A DNA stretch of 64,000 bases from Polaromonas sp. 39-63-25 (GCF_002278925.1 NZ_NCJH01000006.1:310001-374000); one strand, 5' to 3'. Positions 47,567 to 56,165 are shown, counted from the first letter of the stretch. Notes: a model not told the origin generated them from the letters alone. Made by a program: numbers and translations.

Positions 47567-47995
47567 TCAGAATGAAAAGTCTCTGAAGACATCGGGCATT
47601 TCGCCCTTCATCTGCTCGGCCTCCTGGGCCGCATAGGTCGCCGCATCCCACAGCTCGAAGTAGCTGCCCATGCCAAGCAGCACCGTGTCCCGGCTGATGC
47701 CTGCCGCGCTACGCAATTCGGGAGAGACCAGCACGCGCCCGGCGGCATCCATGTCGACGTCCATGGCGTTGCCCAGGAAAATCCGTTTCCACCACTGTGC
47801 CTGCATCGGCAGCGAAGCAATGCGTTCGCGGAATTTCTCCCACTCGTTGCGCGGGAATATCATGAGGCAGCCGTGCGGGTGTTTGGTGATGGTCAGCTGG
47901 CTCGATGCGGTGGCGCTGAGCACGTCACGATGCCGGGTTGGCACGGAGAGCCGACCCTTGGTATCGAGAGCTAGAGAAGACGCGCCTTGAAACAC
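47567..47995 (-). CDS. mraZ: Transcriptional regulator MraZ
   Basis: First gene of the dcw cluster, a ring-forming repressor of its own promoter. The 142-residue product has two SpoVT/AbrB-like halves, each with a DxxxR-type motif: [18 protein letters not shown] near residue 9 and [20 protein letters not shown] near residue 80. It starts at GTG (47995), with AAAGGT about ten bases upstream. Four operator-like GTG repeats lie 20-55 bases upstream. Confidence 0.96.
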   Translation of the reverse strand: MFQGASSLALDTKGRLSVPTRHRDVLSATASSQLTITKHPHGCLMIFPRNEWEKFRERIASLPMQAQWWKRIFLGNAMDVDMDAAGRVLVSPELRSAAGISRDTVLLGMGSYFELWDAATYAAQEAEQMKGEMPDVFRDFSF

Positions 47996-48013
47996 CGTTA
48001 AAAACCTTTAGAG

Positions 48014-48050
48014 AACACTTTTCACCACTAAATTGCACTTTTTCCCACTT
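48014..48050 (-). promoter_or_regulatory. MraZ operator: four GTG boxes at 10-base spacing
   Basis: On the minus strand AGTGGGAAAA, AGTGCAATTT, AGTGGTGAAA and AGTGTT follow one another, placing GTG (CAC on the plus strand at 48046, 48036, 48026, 48016) at an exact 10-base period. MraZ is known to bind directly repeated TGGG/GTG-type boxes at this spacing ahead of its own gene. The array begins inside the predicted -10 and runs toward the start, fitting repression. Confidence 0.75.
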
Positions 48051-48074
48051 TAGCAGGAAAGTTTTGCCATGCAA
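48047..48074 (-). promoter_or_regulatory. Predicted dcw (Pmra) sigma-70 promoter
   Basis: TTGCAT (48074-48069) and TAAAGT (48052-48047) on the minus strand with a 16-base spacer, 52 bases from the mraZ GTG. The position matches a promoter overlapped by the MraZ boxes. Sequence-based prediction only. Confidence 0.5.
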
Positions 48075-48105
48075 GTGGTTTGCTACAAATTTTTTCAATG
48101 AAATC

Positions 48106-48171
48106 AAGCACTTAGAAACGATTTTGCAAGCAGACATCAATTAAAAATCGTTCTAAATTAAGCACTTAGAA
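48106..48171. repeat. Direct and inverted repeats upstream of the dcw promoter
   Basis: AAGCACTTAGAA occurs at 48106-48117 and again at 48160-48171 in the same orientation. Between them, AACGATTTT (48117-48125) and AAAATCGTT (48144-48152) form a 9-bp inverted repeat. The AT-rich block lies 30-100 bases upstream of the -35, where an activator or silencer could bind. The rest of the stretch to 48388 shows nothing I can name. Confidence 0.5.
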
Positions 48172-48388
48172 GATCCAGTGAAAGTGTTGCTTTAAGCCGG
48201 AAGCAAACCGGGCTGGCGTTGGCGCGGGCGCCACGCGGGAGAGTGAAGGAGAAAAGAGACCTCGAAGGCCCCTTGGGTGGTTATGGCACCTGCAGCGCTG
48301 CCTGCCGGTTGCCCGGCGCAGACAGACTGCGTGTTGCGCAGGGCAACGATGGCGTTTTTTGGGTCCCCTCGCGGATGGGGGACAGGCC

Positions 48389-50212
48389 CTAGTCGATGCG
48401 CGTCAGGACCCGGGCGTGTTCGGTGATGCCGATCACGTTGAAGAATGCGGCCACCAGACGGTTGACATCGGTGAACTGCACGGCGCGATTTTCGGCTTCC
48501 CGGGCGGAAACCCAGTTGAGCAGGGTCCCGGCTGCAGAAAAATCAACACGAATCAGCTTTGCGCACGAAATCACCATGATGTCTGCGCCCATCAGCTTGG
48601 CCTCAAGCTTGTCGAGGACGGCAATGGCATCTCCCTCGATCTGGCCAGACAGTTCGACCGCATACAGATGACTCATCTGGGAGTTCCCGCCCATCTCGGT
48701 GTCACCCTCCATCGTGCTGCTGAGGCTGGACGGCACCGAATCGCGGTAGACATCGCCAATGATGGCCTGCCCGGCCATAGCGGCGCCGCGCGGCTCCAGC
48801 GGCTTGTAGTCGCAGCGCGCACTGTCCCAGGCGGGTGGCGAAACCTCGTATGTCACGCAAAAATCGAGGGCTGTCAGCTCAAACTCGTCAGGCTGGTGGG
48901 TTACCCGCAGGGTCTCCATGCGCAGTTGCCACCATCCCTGGGACGTGTCCCGCACCCCTGAGGGGGTCGCGTCCTGCAACACCCGCTCCAATTGCGTCTC
49001 CCCCATGAAACGCAACTGCACGGGTTGTGCGGCCCAGCCGCTGAACACCTTGCACAGGGGTTCCACGGCGTTTTCATCAATCGTTTTGAGGTTCTTCCAG
49101 TCAAGTCGCCAGGGCATGGGAGCGCGGGCCAGGGCCGCGCTGAGCGCCGCCACGGTCTGGATGCCCAGTTTTGACGGGCAGACCCAGTCCGCAGCCGGTC
49201 CGTTGCCAGCGGCCGGACCGGCTGAGCTGGCCGGATTGGACAACTGCTGCACCATCTCGGGCATGGAAAACCACTGCGGGGCCGAACGGTCGAAACGGCC
49301 GACGAACTCGACGGCCAGGTTTTCGAACTTGTCGTGCTGTCCGGTGGCCCGGTACAGGTCAAACAACGCGAGCCAGGTGTCAGCATGCCTGGCCCGGGTT
49401 CCCTGGGGGCCCAGCGTCTCGAGCAACCCGGCTTCTGCGCCTGCATCGTCGCCATTGGCAAAACGGATGGAGGCCTCCTCCAGTTCGGGGTCGTGCGCCA
49501 CCTCCGAGGCATCCACCACGGAAAATTTGGACGCCGAAAAACCCGACGGTTCACCATCGCGGGAGGCTGCAGAAATGACCGGTCTGGATGCAGCTGGCTT
49601 GGGTGCAGCAGCAGGCGGCGTAGCGGTCACACCGGCGGACAGGTCCGCCATGGGCGCCGGTGCGGGCTGCGGCGACACAGCGGCAGCCCTGGTTTTGGCC
49701 AGCGCCGCAGCCAGGGCATCAGGCGCCGTGGACGCAAAGTTGGCCGGCAACGCGTTGTCCAGCAGCGGGGCGTGGGTGCTGAGGTTGGGCTGACCGGCCG
49801 TCGTCGCCGGGGAAAGCGAAGAAGGCTCGCTGGCGCCAGCGGCCGCACTTCCATGCTTGGTTTTCCACCATTGCATGGACATCTGGGCCTCGATTTCGTC
49901 GATTTTCTTCAGGGTGACGGCGCGGTCGTCAGGCTTGGACGGCATGCTGCTCTGGAAGAATGAAGGCCGGGCACCGGGGTCCTGGCCAGTCATGGCCTCC
50001 CGCTTGCGCATTTTCCGGAGCATGTCGAATTCGCGCTTGCGCACGAAATCGTTGCGCCGTTTTCGCTCAATCATCTCCTTGAGCATCTGCTTGCTCAGGG
50101 CTTCCTCCCGGTCCGACTCCTTGCCTTCAAGTTCCGACCAGTTCGTCGCAGGGTTGCGGACGAACTTCACGACTTTTGAAAGCAAGCCAGGTGTGGTGTC
50201 TTCTTTGGCCAT
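48389..50212 (-). CDS. STAS-domain protein of unknown function
   Basis: A 607-residue cytoplasmic-looking protein. Residues 1-110 are highly charged and helical (MLKEMIERKRRNDFVRKREF). Residues 110-240 are Ala/Pro/Ser-rich and probably disordered. The middle, residues about 245-300, resembles a small helical repeat (AEAGLLETLGPQGTRARHAD). The C-terminus (about 505-607, QIEGDAIAVLDKLEAKLMGA, then KLIRVDFSAAGTLLNWVSAR) has the STAS/MlaB-like pattern, with Ser/Asp near the phosphorylatable position of anti-sigma antagonists. The ATG at 50212 has no strong ribosome-binding site. It is 37 bases after dksA on the same strand. Confidence 0.7.
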   Translation of the reverse strand: MAKEDTTPGLLSKVVKFVRNPATNWSELEGKESDREEALSKQMLKEMIERKRRNDFVRKREFDMLRKMRKREAMTGQDPGARPSFFQSSMPSKPDDRAVTLKKIDEIEAQMSMQWWKTKHGSAAAGASEPSSLSPATTAGQPNLSTHAPLLDNALPANFASTAPDALAAALAKTRAAAVSPQPAPAPMADLSAGVTATPPAAAPKPAASRPVISAASRDGEPSGFSASKFSVVDASEVAHDPELEEASIRFANGDDAGAEAGLLETLGPQGTRARHADTWLALFDLYRATGQHDKFENLAVEFVGRFDRSAPQWFSMPEMVQQLSNPASSAGPAAGNGPAADWVCPSKLGIQTVAALSAALARAPMPWRLDWKNLKTIDENAVEPLCKVFSGWAAQPVQLRFMGETQLERVLQDATPSGVRDTSQGWWQLRMETLRVTHQPDEFELTALDFCVTYEVSPPAWDSARCDYKPLEPRGAAMAGQAIIGDVYRDSVPSSLSSTMEGDTEMGGNSQMSHLYAVELSGQIEGDAIAVLDKLEAKLMGADIMVISCAKLIRVDFSAAGTLLNWVSAREAENRAVQFTDVNRLVAAFFNVIGITEHARVLTRID

Positions 50213-50249
50213 CAACGGTGGTTCAGGAGGAAGTGGGCAACGGGAAAGC

Positions 50250-51395
50250 TCAGTCGCCGAACATTTTCTGCTTGAGCTCGCGACGCTGCTGTGCTTCCAG
50301 CGACAAATTGGCCGTCGGACGGGCAATCAGGCGCCCCACGCCGATGGCTTCCCCGGTTTCGTCGCAGTAACCGTAGTCGCCGGAGTCAATGCGGGCGATC
50401 GACTGCTCGATTTTCTTGAGCAGCTTGCGCTCACGGTCGCGCGTACGCAGCTCGAGGGCGTGTTCTTCTTCAATGGTCGCACGATCGGCCGGATCCGGCA
50501 CCACCACGGTGTCTTCCCGCAGATGTTCGGTGGTTTCACCGGCACTGTTATGGATGTCCTGCTTGAGCAGGGACAGCTTGTGCCGGAAAAAGGCCAGCTG
50601 CTTTTCGTTCATGTACTCCGAGTCCGGCATAGCCTTGACCTCTTCGTCCGTCAACTCTTCACCCGGCTTGGTCTTCCAGTTGTTGGCGAGCTTGGGATCC
50701 TTTTTGGCCGCCACATGCGGGGGCGGCGCGATCACGCGCTCGGCAATGGTGGAGTAGCTGGCTTTCGCAGCGTCGGGAGAGTGGGTCGGAATCATCGGCG
50801 CGGGAGGCGGAGCGAAAGAGGAATTGCGCAAGGAGGCGCGGCGCCCCGGTTTCAGGGCCGGTGTCTGCAACGGTGCGGGCGCCGCAGCAATGCTGGCGGG
50901 GCTGGGCGGGGTTTTCACGGCGGGACCTGCCGCCGTTTTGGTGATCGTTTTGATAATGACTTTTTCTTCAGGTTTGGCGGAGGCCTTGCCCTTCACGGAC
51001 GGCGGGGCCGGCTTGGTGACAGGTTTGGCGGCTTTGACCGCGGGTTTAACGATAGGGGTGGGCTTGGCAGATTTGACGGCCTTGACCGCCGGACGGCTTT
51101 TGGCAACGGGTACAGGCTTTTTCGCAGCGGGAGCGGCTTTTTTGGTGGGCGCCGCTTTGGGCTTGGCCACCACTTTGGCTTTGGCAACGGGTTTGGCCGC
51201 CACTTTCACTTTGGATTTAGCCACGGGCTTGGCCGCCACCTTGGCCTTGGAAGCGGCCAGGGCCGGCTTTTTCACGGCGGTTTTTGAAGCCGCTGGCTTG
51301 GCCGCCACTTTGGTCGTGGCTTTGGCTTTGCCGGCTGACGTGGCTTTTCCTGCGGACTTGACCGCCACCTTGGACTTTTTCGCTTGAGCTTTCAC
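50250..51395 (-). CDS. dksA: RNA polymerase-binding protein DksA with Lys/Ala-rich N-terminal extension
   Basis: DksA binds the RNA polymerase secondary channel and potentiates ppGpp. The C-terminal 150 residues are the family: MPDSEYMNEKQLAFFRHKLS, the coiled-coil tip acidic residues in VVPDPADRATIEEEHALELR, and a zinc-finger-like CDETGEAIGVGRLIARPTA in which the usual four cysteines are reduced to GYCDE alone. The first ~190 residues are histone H1-like Lys/Ala/Pro repeats (KAAPTKKAAPAAKKP type), making 381 residues against about 150 for E. coli DksA. The GTG at 51395 has GAGGAG eight bases upstream. The STAS gene follows on the same strand. Confidence 0.88.
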   Translation of the reverse strand: MKAQAKKSKVAVKSAGKATSAGKAKATTKVAAKPAASKTAVKKPALAASKAKVAAKPVAKSKVKVAAKPVAKAKVVAKPKAAPTKKAAPAAKKPVPVAKSRPAVKAVKSAKPTPIVKPAVKAAKPVTKPAPPSVKGKASAKPEEKVIIKTITKTAAGPAVKTPPSPASIAAAPAPLQTPALKPGRRASLRNSSFAPPPAPMIPTHSPDAAKASYSTIAERVIAPPPHVAAKKDPKLANNWKTKPGEELTDEEVKAMPDSEYMNEKQLAFFRHKLSLLKQDIHNSAGETTEHLREDTVVVPDPADRATIEEEHALELRTRDRERKLLKKIEQSIARIDSGDYGYCDETGEAIGVGRLIARPTANLSLEAQQRRELKQKMFGD

Positions 51396-51707
51396 ACTGG
51401 GTCTCCTCGTGGAGGCAGCTTCGGGATGGTCCCCATGCTGACTCCGGGCCAGGCTGACTTTCGTCAGCCCAACCTTGTCTTTTACCTGATTGTCTGATTT
51501 GTTCGCCGCCGTACCAGCCGTTTCAAGGCCAGTACTTACCCTGACTCGCCCCCCCTGCCTAGTCGCCGAAGACGACCGGCCAGGGGAGTCGGCGCGCGAT
51601 TGTAGCGGCTCACCGGGACGCTGGGAGGCCCGCGCGCCTAAACGTTGGAGAATGGAGACAATCATGAGGCCCTCCCGCCTTTCAAGGCATTGTGTGGACA
51701 GCCTACC

Positions 51708-52763
51708 TCAAACCAGACACTGCTCCAGGCCCTGGAGAAAAATATCTTTCGGCAGATCGATGCCGATAAAGACCATCTTGCTGACCTTTGTTTCGTCCGC
51801 TCCCCAGGCTGGTCCCAGGTCGCTACCCATCAGCTGGTGCACGCCCTGGAAAATCACCTTGCGCTCGGTACCCTGCATGTTCAGTACGCCCTTGTAGCGC
51901 AACATGCGCGGGCCGTAGATATTGACGACGGCGCCCAGGAAGTCCTCGAGTTTCGCCGGATCAAAAGCACGCTCCGAACGGAACACAAAACTCTTGACGT
52001 CGTCATCGTGATGGTGGTGATGGCCGTGTTTGTCGTCCTTCGCATGGGACGGGTGGTCGCAATGCTCGCCGTGTGCGTGGTCATGGCCGGCATGGTCGTG
52101 CTCGTCGGCCTTGAGGAAGTCCGGATCGATGTCGAGTTTGGCATTGAGGTTGAAGCCGCGCAGGTCAAACACGTCGGCAATCGCCACCTCGCCAAAATGC
52201 ACGGCTTTCTGCGGCGCGCGCGGGTTCATGTGTTTGAGGCGGTGCATCAGCGCCTGGACTTCGTCCTCGGCCACCAGATCGGCCTTGCTGATGAAGATCT
52301 GGTCGGCAAAACCGACCTGGCGGCGCGCCTCCTGGCGCTCGTTGAGCTGGGTGGGCGCATGTTTGGCATCGACCAGGGTCAGAATGGAGTCGAGCAGGTA
52401 CTGCTCGGCGATTTCCTCGTCCATGAAAAAGGTCTGCGCCACCGGGCCGGGATCGGCCAGGCCGGTGGTCTCGATCACCACCCGCTCGAAATCCAGCAGG
52501 CCCTTGCGCTTCTTGGCAGCCAGCAGCTGCAGGGTCTCGCGCAGATCCTCGCGGATCGAGCAGCAGATGCAGCCGTTGTTCATCTGGATGATGTTTTCCT
52601 GGGTGTCGTTGACCAGGATCTCGTTGTCGATGTTTTCCTCGCCGAACTCGTTTTCGATCACGGCGATTTTCTGGCCGTGGGCTTCGGTCAGGATGCGCTT
52701 GAGCAGCGTGGTTTTGCCGGAGCCCAGAAAGCCGGTCAGGATGGTCACGGGAATCAAACTCAT
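51708..52763 (-). CDS. CobW/COG0523-family GTP-dependent metallochaperone
   Basis: G3E-family P-loop GTPase that delivers a metal ion, often zinc, to target enzymes. The 351-residue product has the P-loop TGFLGSGKTTLLKRIL, the switch region ENEFGEENIDNEI, the family metal site NNGCICCSIREDL (CxCC), guanine-specificity ISKADLVAEDEV, and a His-rich metal-binding stretch at about 213-240 (HDHAGHDHAHGEHCDH followed by HGHHHHHDDD). The CobW C-terminal domain follows. No Zur box was recognised upstream, so whether it responds to zinc is open. Confidence 0.9.
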   Translation of the reverse strand: MSLIPVTILTGFLGSGKTTLLKRILTEAHGQKIAVIENEFGEENIDNEILVNDTQENIIQMNNGCICCSIREDLRETLQLLAAKKRKGLLDFERVVIETTGLADPGPVAQTFFMDEEIAEQYLLDSILTLVDAKHAPTQLNERQEARRQVGFADQIFISKADLVAEDEVQALMHRLKHMNPRAPQKAVHFGEVAIADVFDLRGFNLNAKLDIDPDFLKADEHDHAGHDHAHGEHCDHPSHAKDDKHGHHHHHDDDVKSFVFRSERAFDPAKLEDFLGAVVNIYGPRMLRYKGVLNMQGTERKVIFQGVHQLMGSDLGPAWGADETKVSKMVFIGIDLPKDIFLQGLEQCLV

Positions 52764-52937
52764 GGTGTCTGCCTAAAAAAATACGGGGAAAAATACAGGA
52801 GAAAGAGAAACGGTGGGCCCGTGAAGGTGGGGAGTTTAGTCGTCAACACAAGGCCCTGAAGCGCACATTGACTCCACACGGGGCCTGCCGGACCACTTTA
52901 CAGGCCGTGTCAAGCATTCCAGCGCCTGCGCCTCTTT

Positions 52938-53000
52938 TTTGCTATGTTATCAATAGCTGACTGCGCCCATTCAATAAGGGCAGAGGCCATTTTTGATGAT
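52938..53000 (+). repeat. Dispersed ~60-base repeat, copy 9 (intergenic)
   Basis: TTTGCTATGTTATCAATAGC, TGACTGCGC, AAGGGC, AGAGGCC and ATTTTTGATGAT in order. It lies between the start of the CobW-family gene and the 3' end of rlmI. Confidence 0.78.
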
Positions 53001-53005
53001 GAATT

Positions 53006-54187
53006 TTATTTTTTGAGCAAGACCAGCCCCTTGAGGTACTCGCCCTCGGGGAAACTGACGGTCATCGGGTGGTCGGGCGCACCGCCCAGGCGTTCGGTGA
53101 TGAAGGCATCGACGCCCGCATCGGTGCCGGCGGACGCAACGATCTTGTGAAACAGGTCGGCGCTGATGCCGCCTGAGCAGGAATACGTGAAAAGCACGCC
53201 GCCGGGCGCCAGGATGGACAGCGCAATGCGGTTGATGTCCTTGTAGGCACGTGCTGCACGTTCGGCATGGGCCGCGGTGGGCGCAAACTTGGGCGGGTCC
53301 AGCACGATGGCGTCGAAGGTCCGGCCTTCCTTGTGGAACTGCCGCATCGAGGCATTGACATCGGCGTCCAGCATGGTGGTGCGGGCGGCGTCAAAACCGT
53401 TCAGCGCCACATTGGCCGCAGCTTTTTCAATCGCCGGTCCGGACGAATCGATCGACGTGACATGCGCTGCGCCGCCGGCCAGCGCCGCCACCGTGAAGCC
53501 CCCGGTGTAGCAGTAACAGTTGAGCACGTTCTGGAACTGCAGGCGGCGCGCATGTTCGGCAAACTTGCGGCGGCTGTCGCGCTGGTCCAGGTAAAAGCCG
53601 GTCTTGTGGCCGGTGGCGATGTCCAGGCCCAGCTGCCAGCCGTGTTCGGTGATGACGAGGTCGGTGGCGCCACTGCCGGCCAGCCAGCCCGTCGCCTCCG
53701 GCAAGCCTTCGAGCGAACGTACGCTGGCGTCCGAGCGCTCGTAAAGCCGCGTGAGTCCGGTTTCGGCCAGCAGGGCTTCGACGATCACGCTTTTCCAGCG
53801 CTCGACGCCGCAGCTCGAAAACTGTGCCACCAGCGTGTCGGCATACAGGTCCACCACCAGGCCGGGCAAGCCATCGGACTCGCCGTGCACCAGGCGCATT
53901 CCGTCACTTTGTATGTCAAAACGGCTCCTGGCCCTTATAGCGCGAGCGATACGCGCTACAAAAAACGAAGCGTCGATACACTCGGTCTCGACAAAACTCC
54001 AGACGCGGGCGCGAATCTTCGAACTCGGGCTGAAGGCCGCCCAGCCGAGGAACTGCCCGTCGTGGCCCTCGACCCGCACCGTTTCACCAGCATCCGCCCC
54101 GCCGCGGGCAATCGCACCGTCAAACACCCAGGGATGGCGCCGCAGCAGCGAACGCTCCTTGCCTTCTCTCAGCCGTATTGATTTCAT
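53006..54187 (-). CDS. rlmI: 23S rRNA (cytosine(1962)-C(5))-methyltransferase
   Basis: Class I SAM-dependent rRNA m5C methyltransferase. The 393-residue product has an N-terminal PUA domain (SIRLREGKERSLLRRHPWVF), the linker IQSDGMRLVHGESDGLPGLV, and the catalytic domain with VLNCYCYTGGFTVAALAGGA, IDSSGPAIEKA, DAIVLDPPKFAPT and the catalytic-Cys region LFTYSCSGGISADLF. The ATG at 54187 gives the family start MKSIRLREG. A degenerate copy of the dispersed repeat encodes residues about 76-91 (VARIARAIRARSRFDI). It is divergent from the 7TM-DISM gene. Confidence 0.92.
   Translation of the reverse strand: MKSIRLREGKERSLLRRHPWVFDGAIARGGADAGETVRVEGHDGQFLGWAAFSPSSKIRARVWSFVETECIDASFFVARIARAIRARSRFDIQSDGMRLVHGESDGLPGLVVDLYADTLVAQFSSCGVERWKSVIVEALLAETGLTRLYERSDASVRSLEGLPEATGWLAGSGATDLVITEHGWQLGLDIATGHKTGFYLDQRDSRRKFAEHARRLQFQNVLNCYCYTGGFTVAALAGGAAHVTSIDSSGPAIEKAAANVALNGFDAARTTMLDADVNASMRQFHKEGRTFDAIVLDPPKFAPTAAHAERAARAYKDINRIALSILAPGGVLFTYSCSGGISADLFHKIVASAGTDAGVDAFITERLGGAPDHPMTVSFPEGEYLKGLVLLKK
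53912..53962 (-). repeat. Dispersed ~60-base repeat, copy 10 (degenerate, inside rlmI)
   Basis: On the minus strand GTAGCGCG, ATCGCTCGCGC, TATAAGGGCC, AGGAGCC and GTTTTGACAT line up with the second half of the family. The first third is not recognisable, so this is a partial or decayed copy. Confidence 0.55.
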
Positions 54188-54252
54188 GCGTCTATTGTCG
54201 CGGCAGCGGCTCCCCCGAAAGTGGCCTCCGGGAAATTTGCGACAATCACTTG

Positions 54253-56016
54253 ATGTTTTTTGAGGTCTTTTCAGCGCATTTTGCAGGCAGCAAGGCATGG
54301 ATTCGTCCGTGCGCCGGCCTGTGGGCGGCCTTCGGACTGGCCCTGGTGCTGGCCCTCCTGAGCCTGCCCGCGCTGTCCCGCACGGTGCTGGACCTCGACG
54401 CAGAGAAGCAGCCGGTCGCGCTGGCCGACTGGGGCGACTACTGGATAGACCCGCAATCGCAACTGGCGGTCGAACAGGTCGTCAATCAACGTGACCTGGG
54501 CTGGCAGCAGACCCCGGCGCGCGGCATCTATCCCTTGCTGCCCGGACAGTCGCTTTGGATCCGTTTCATCGTGCCGCCAGCGCCCGACATGGAGCGCTGG
54601 CTGCTTGAAATTCCCTACCCTGCGCTGGACCGGGCATCGCTGTACACGCTGGACAGCGCCGGCCAGTGGATAGAGCAGCGCGCCGGCGACCTGACGCCGG
54701 TCAACCTGTGGCCCACGCCGCATCGCCACCCCTTGCTGGTGGTCAACTTCAATGCCGAGGACCCGACGCATTACATCCTGCGGATTGACAACGCCCAGGG
54801 GTTCAGTGCGCCCATCCGCTTTGTCAGCTCCGGGCATGTGCTGCGCAGCGAACAGCAGGTGTCGCTGTTCCTGGGGATTTATTTCGGCCTGGCGCTGCTG
54901 GGCTGCACCGCCGGCCTGATCGGCGCTTTCTGGCTGCGGGACCGGGCCTACCTCTACTATGCGGCGTGTTCCGCGCTGATCGGCCTGACGCAGGTGGCCA
55001 TCACCGGCGTGGGCGGCCTGCACCTGTGGCCTGATTCACCGGCCTGGACAGATCGGTCGCTGACCGTGCTGGCCACCTGGATGCTGGTGTCGCTGCTGCT
55101 GCTCAATGCCACCGTGGTGTCGCTGGCGCAGCGCTCGCGCATGCTCAACCTCCTGGTGTGGGCCGCCGCGCTGGCTGGCGCCGGCCTCTCGGTCGCGCTG
55201 GCGCTGACCGACAGCGCGCTGCGCATCACGCTGATGGTGCCGTTCCTGGTGCTGGTGCCGGTGTTGATGCTGGCGATCAATCTCTGGGCCTGGCGGCGCG
55301 GCGACCGCTTTGGCGGATGGCTGCTGCTGAGTGCCGCCCCGTTTGCCCTGAGCCTGTCGCTGGCCATTGCGCGCTACCTGCAGTGGCTGCCCCTGAGTTT
55401 TGCCACCGAGCAGGGGGTGCTGGCCAGCATGGCGCTGCAGATGCCGGCGATGCTGGTGGTGCTGGTCCTGCGCAGCCAGCAGCGCCGCGAGAACAGGCGC
55501 AGGATCCAGGGGCTGGACCGGGTCGACCCGTCGACCGGCCTGATCAACGAGCAGGTGTTTGTCGAACGCATGGCGCGCATGATTGCACGCTCGCAGCGGC
55601 TCAGGCACCAGGGCGCGGTGCTGATGATCGATCTGGTCAACAGCGAACAGGTGCGGCGCGATTTCGGGCGCCGGGCCGCCGAAGAGTTGCCGCTGCGTGT
55701 GGCCGAGCGGCTGCTGTCGACCGCGCGCGAAATCGACAGCGCTGCACGCCTGTCCGGGCAGCGTTTTGGCATGCTGGTGGAAGGCCCGTTTTCCGCGGAA
55801 GAAGCTGCCACGCTGGGCCCGCGCATCGTGGCACGTTGCCTGATGCCCTACAAAGGCCTGCCGGAGGACTGCGCGGCCCAGATTCGCGTGGCCTATGCGC
55901 TGGTGCCGCGCCAGGGGCCGACCGCCGAGATCGTGCTGGGCCGCCTGGCCCAGCGGCTGACCGGCATTCCGCCCGAAAGCAAGCGCGCGGTGTTCATGTT
56001 GCCTGATTACAAGTAG
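54253..56016 (+). CDS. 7TM-DISM membrane protein with degenerate GGDEF domain
   Basis: A 587-residue membrane sensor. The order is signal/anchor segment (about residues 15-45), a periplasmic 7TMR-DISMED2-type domain (about 50-190, e.g. QRDLGWQQTPARGIYPLLPG), seven transmembrane helices (about 195-395) and a C-terminal GGDEF-like domain from DPSTGLINEQVFVERMARMI. The signature GGDEF is replaced by LSGQRFGML, and the usual DxLT is DPSTGL. Loss of the signature argues against diguanylate cyclase activity; it may signal by binding or pairing. The start overlaps nothing but is only 65 bases from the divergent rlmI start. Confidence 0.8.
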   Translation: MFFEVFSAHFAGSKAWIRPCAGLWAAFGLALVLALLSLPALSRTVLDLDAEKQPVALADWGDYWIDPQSQLAVEQVVNQRDLGWQQTPARGIYPLLPGQSLWIRFIVPPAPDMERWLLEIPYPALDRASLYTLDSAGQWIEQRAGDLTPVNLWPTPHRHPLLVVNFNAEDPTHYILRIDNAQGFSAPIRFVSSGHVLRSEQQVSLFLGIYFGLALLGCTAGLIGAFWLRDRAYLYYAACSALIGLTQVAITGVGGLHLWPDSPAWTDRSLTVLATWMLVSLLLLNATVVSLAQRSRMLNLLVWAAALAGAGLSVALALTDSALRITLMVPFLVLVPVLMLAINLWAWRRGDRFGGWLLLSAAPFALSLSLAIARYLQWLPLSFATEQGVLASMALQMPAMLVVLVLRSQQRRENRRRIQGLDRVDPSTGLINEQVFVERMARMIARSQRLRHQGAVLMIDLVNSEQVRRDFGRRAAEELPLRVAERLLSTAREIDSAARLSGQRFGMLVEGPFSAEEAATLGPRIVARCLMPYKGLPEDCAAQIRVAYALVPRQGPTAEIVLGRLAQRLTGIPPESKRAVFMLPDYK

Positions 56017-56107
56017 AGCCCCCACGCTTGTCGCTTCGCGTACTGCGCTGCCCCCCGAGGGGGCGCTGCGCCTGCGGACTGGCAGAGCCAGATCCGCGGC
56101 CCCTGCT
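56017..56107 (-). repeat. GC-rich intergenic repeat family, copy D
   Basis: Reverse-complement copy: CAGGGGCCGCGGATCTGGC, CAGGCGCAGCG, CCCCCTCGGGGGG, GACAAGCGTGGGGGC. It starts right after the stop of the 7TM-DISM gene. The tail GACAAGCGTGGGGG matches copy C, the head matches copy A. Confidence 0.8.
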
Positions 56108-56140
56108 GGTAGGGGAAAAACGCCCCACTTTCGCTGATAC

Positions 56141-56165
56141 CCGTTCGTCCTGAGCCTGTCGAAGG
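56141..56165 (+). repeat. Short CTTCGACAGGCTCAG-type repeat, copy 2
   Basis: CGTTCGTCCTGAGCCTGTCG followed by AAGG, the reverse complement of the motif at 21398-21421. Confidence 0.7.

Noticed and set aside
48180..48388. Possible RNase P RNA gene upstream of mraZ
   Set aside because: rnpB often lies near mraZ in betaproteobacteria, but the conserved RNase P core phrases are absent in this stretch, which is also too short.
48340..48388. GTCCCC/GGGGAC hairpin as terminator of the STAS gene
   Set aside because: No T-run follows on the relevant strand and the stem is only six base pairs.
48382..48393. CAGGCCCTAGTC identical to the right edge of the MITE-like element
   Set aside because: Only 12 bases match and the rest of the terminal repeat is absent; chance cannot be excluded.
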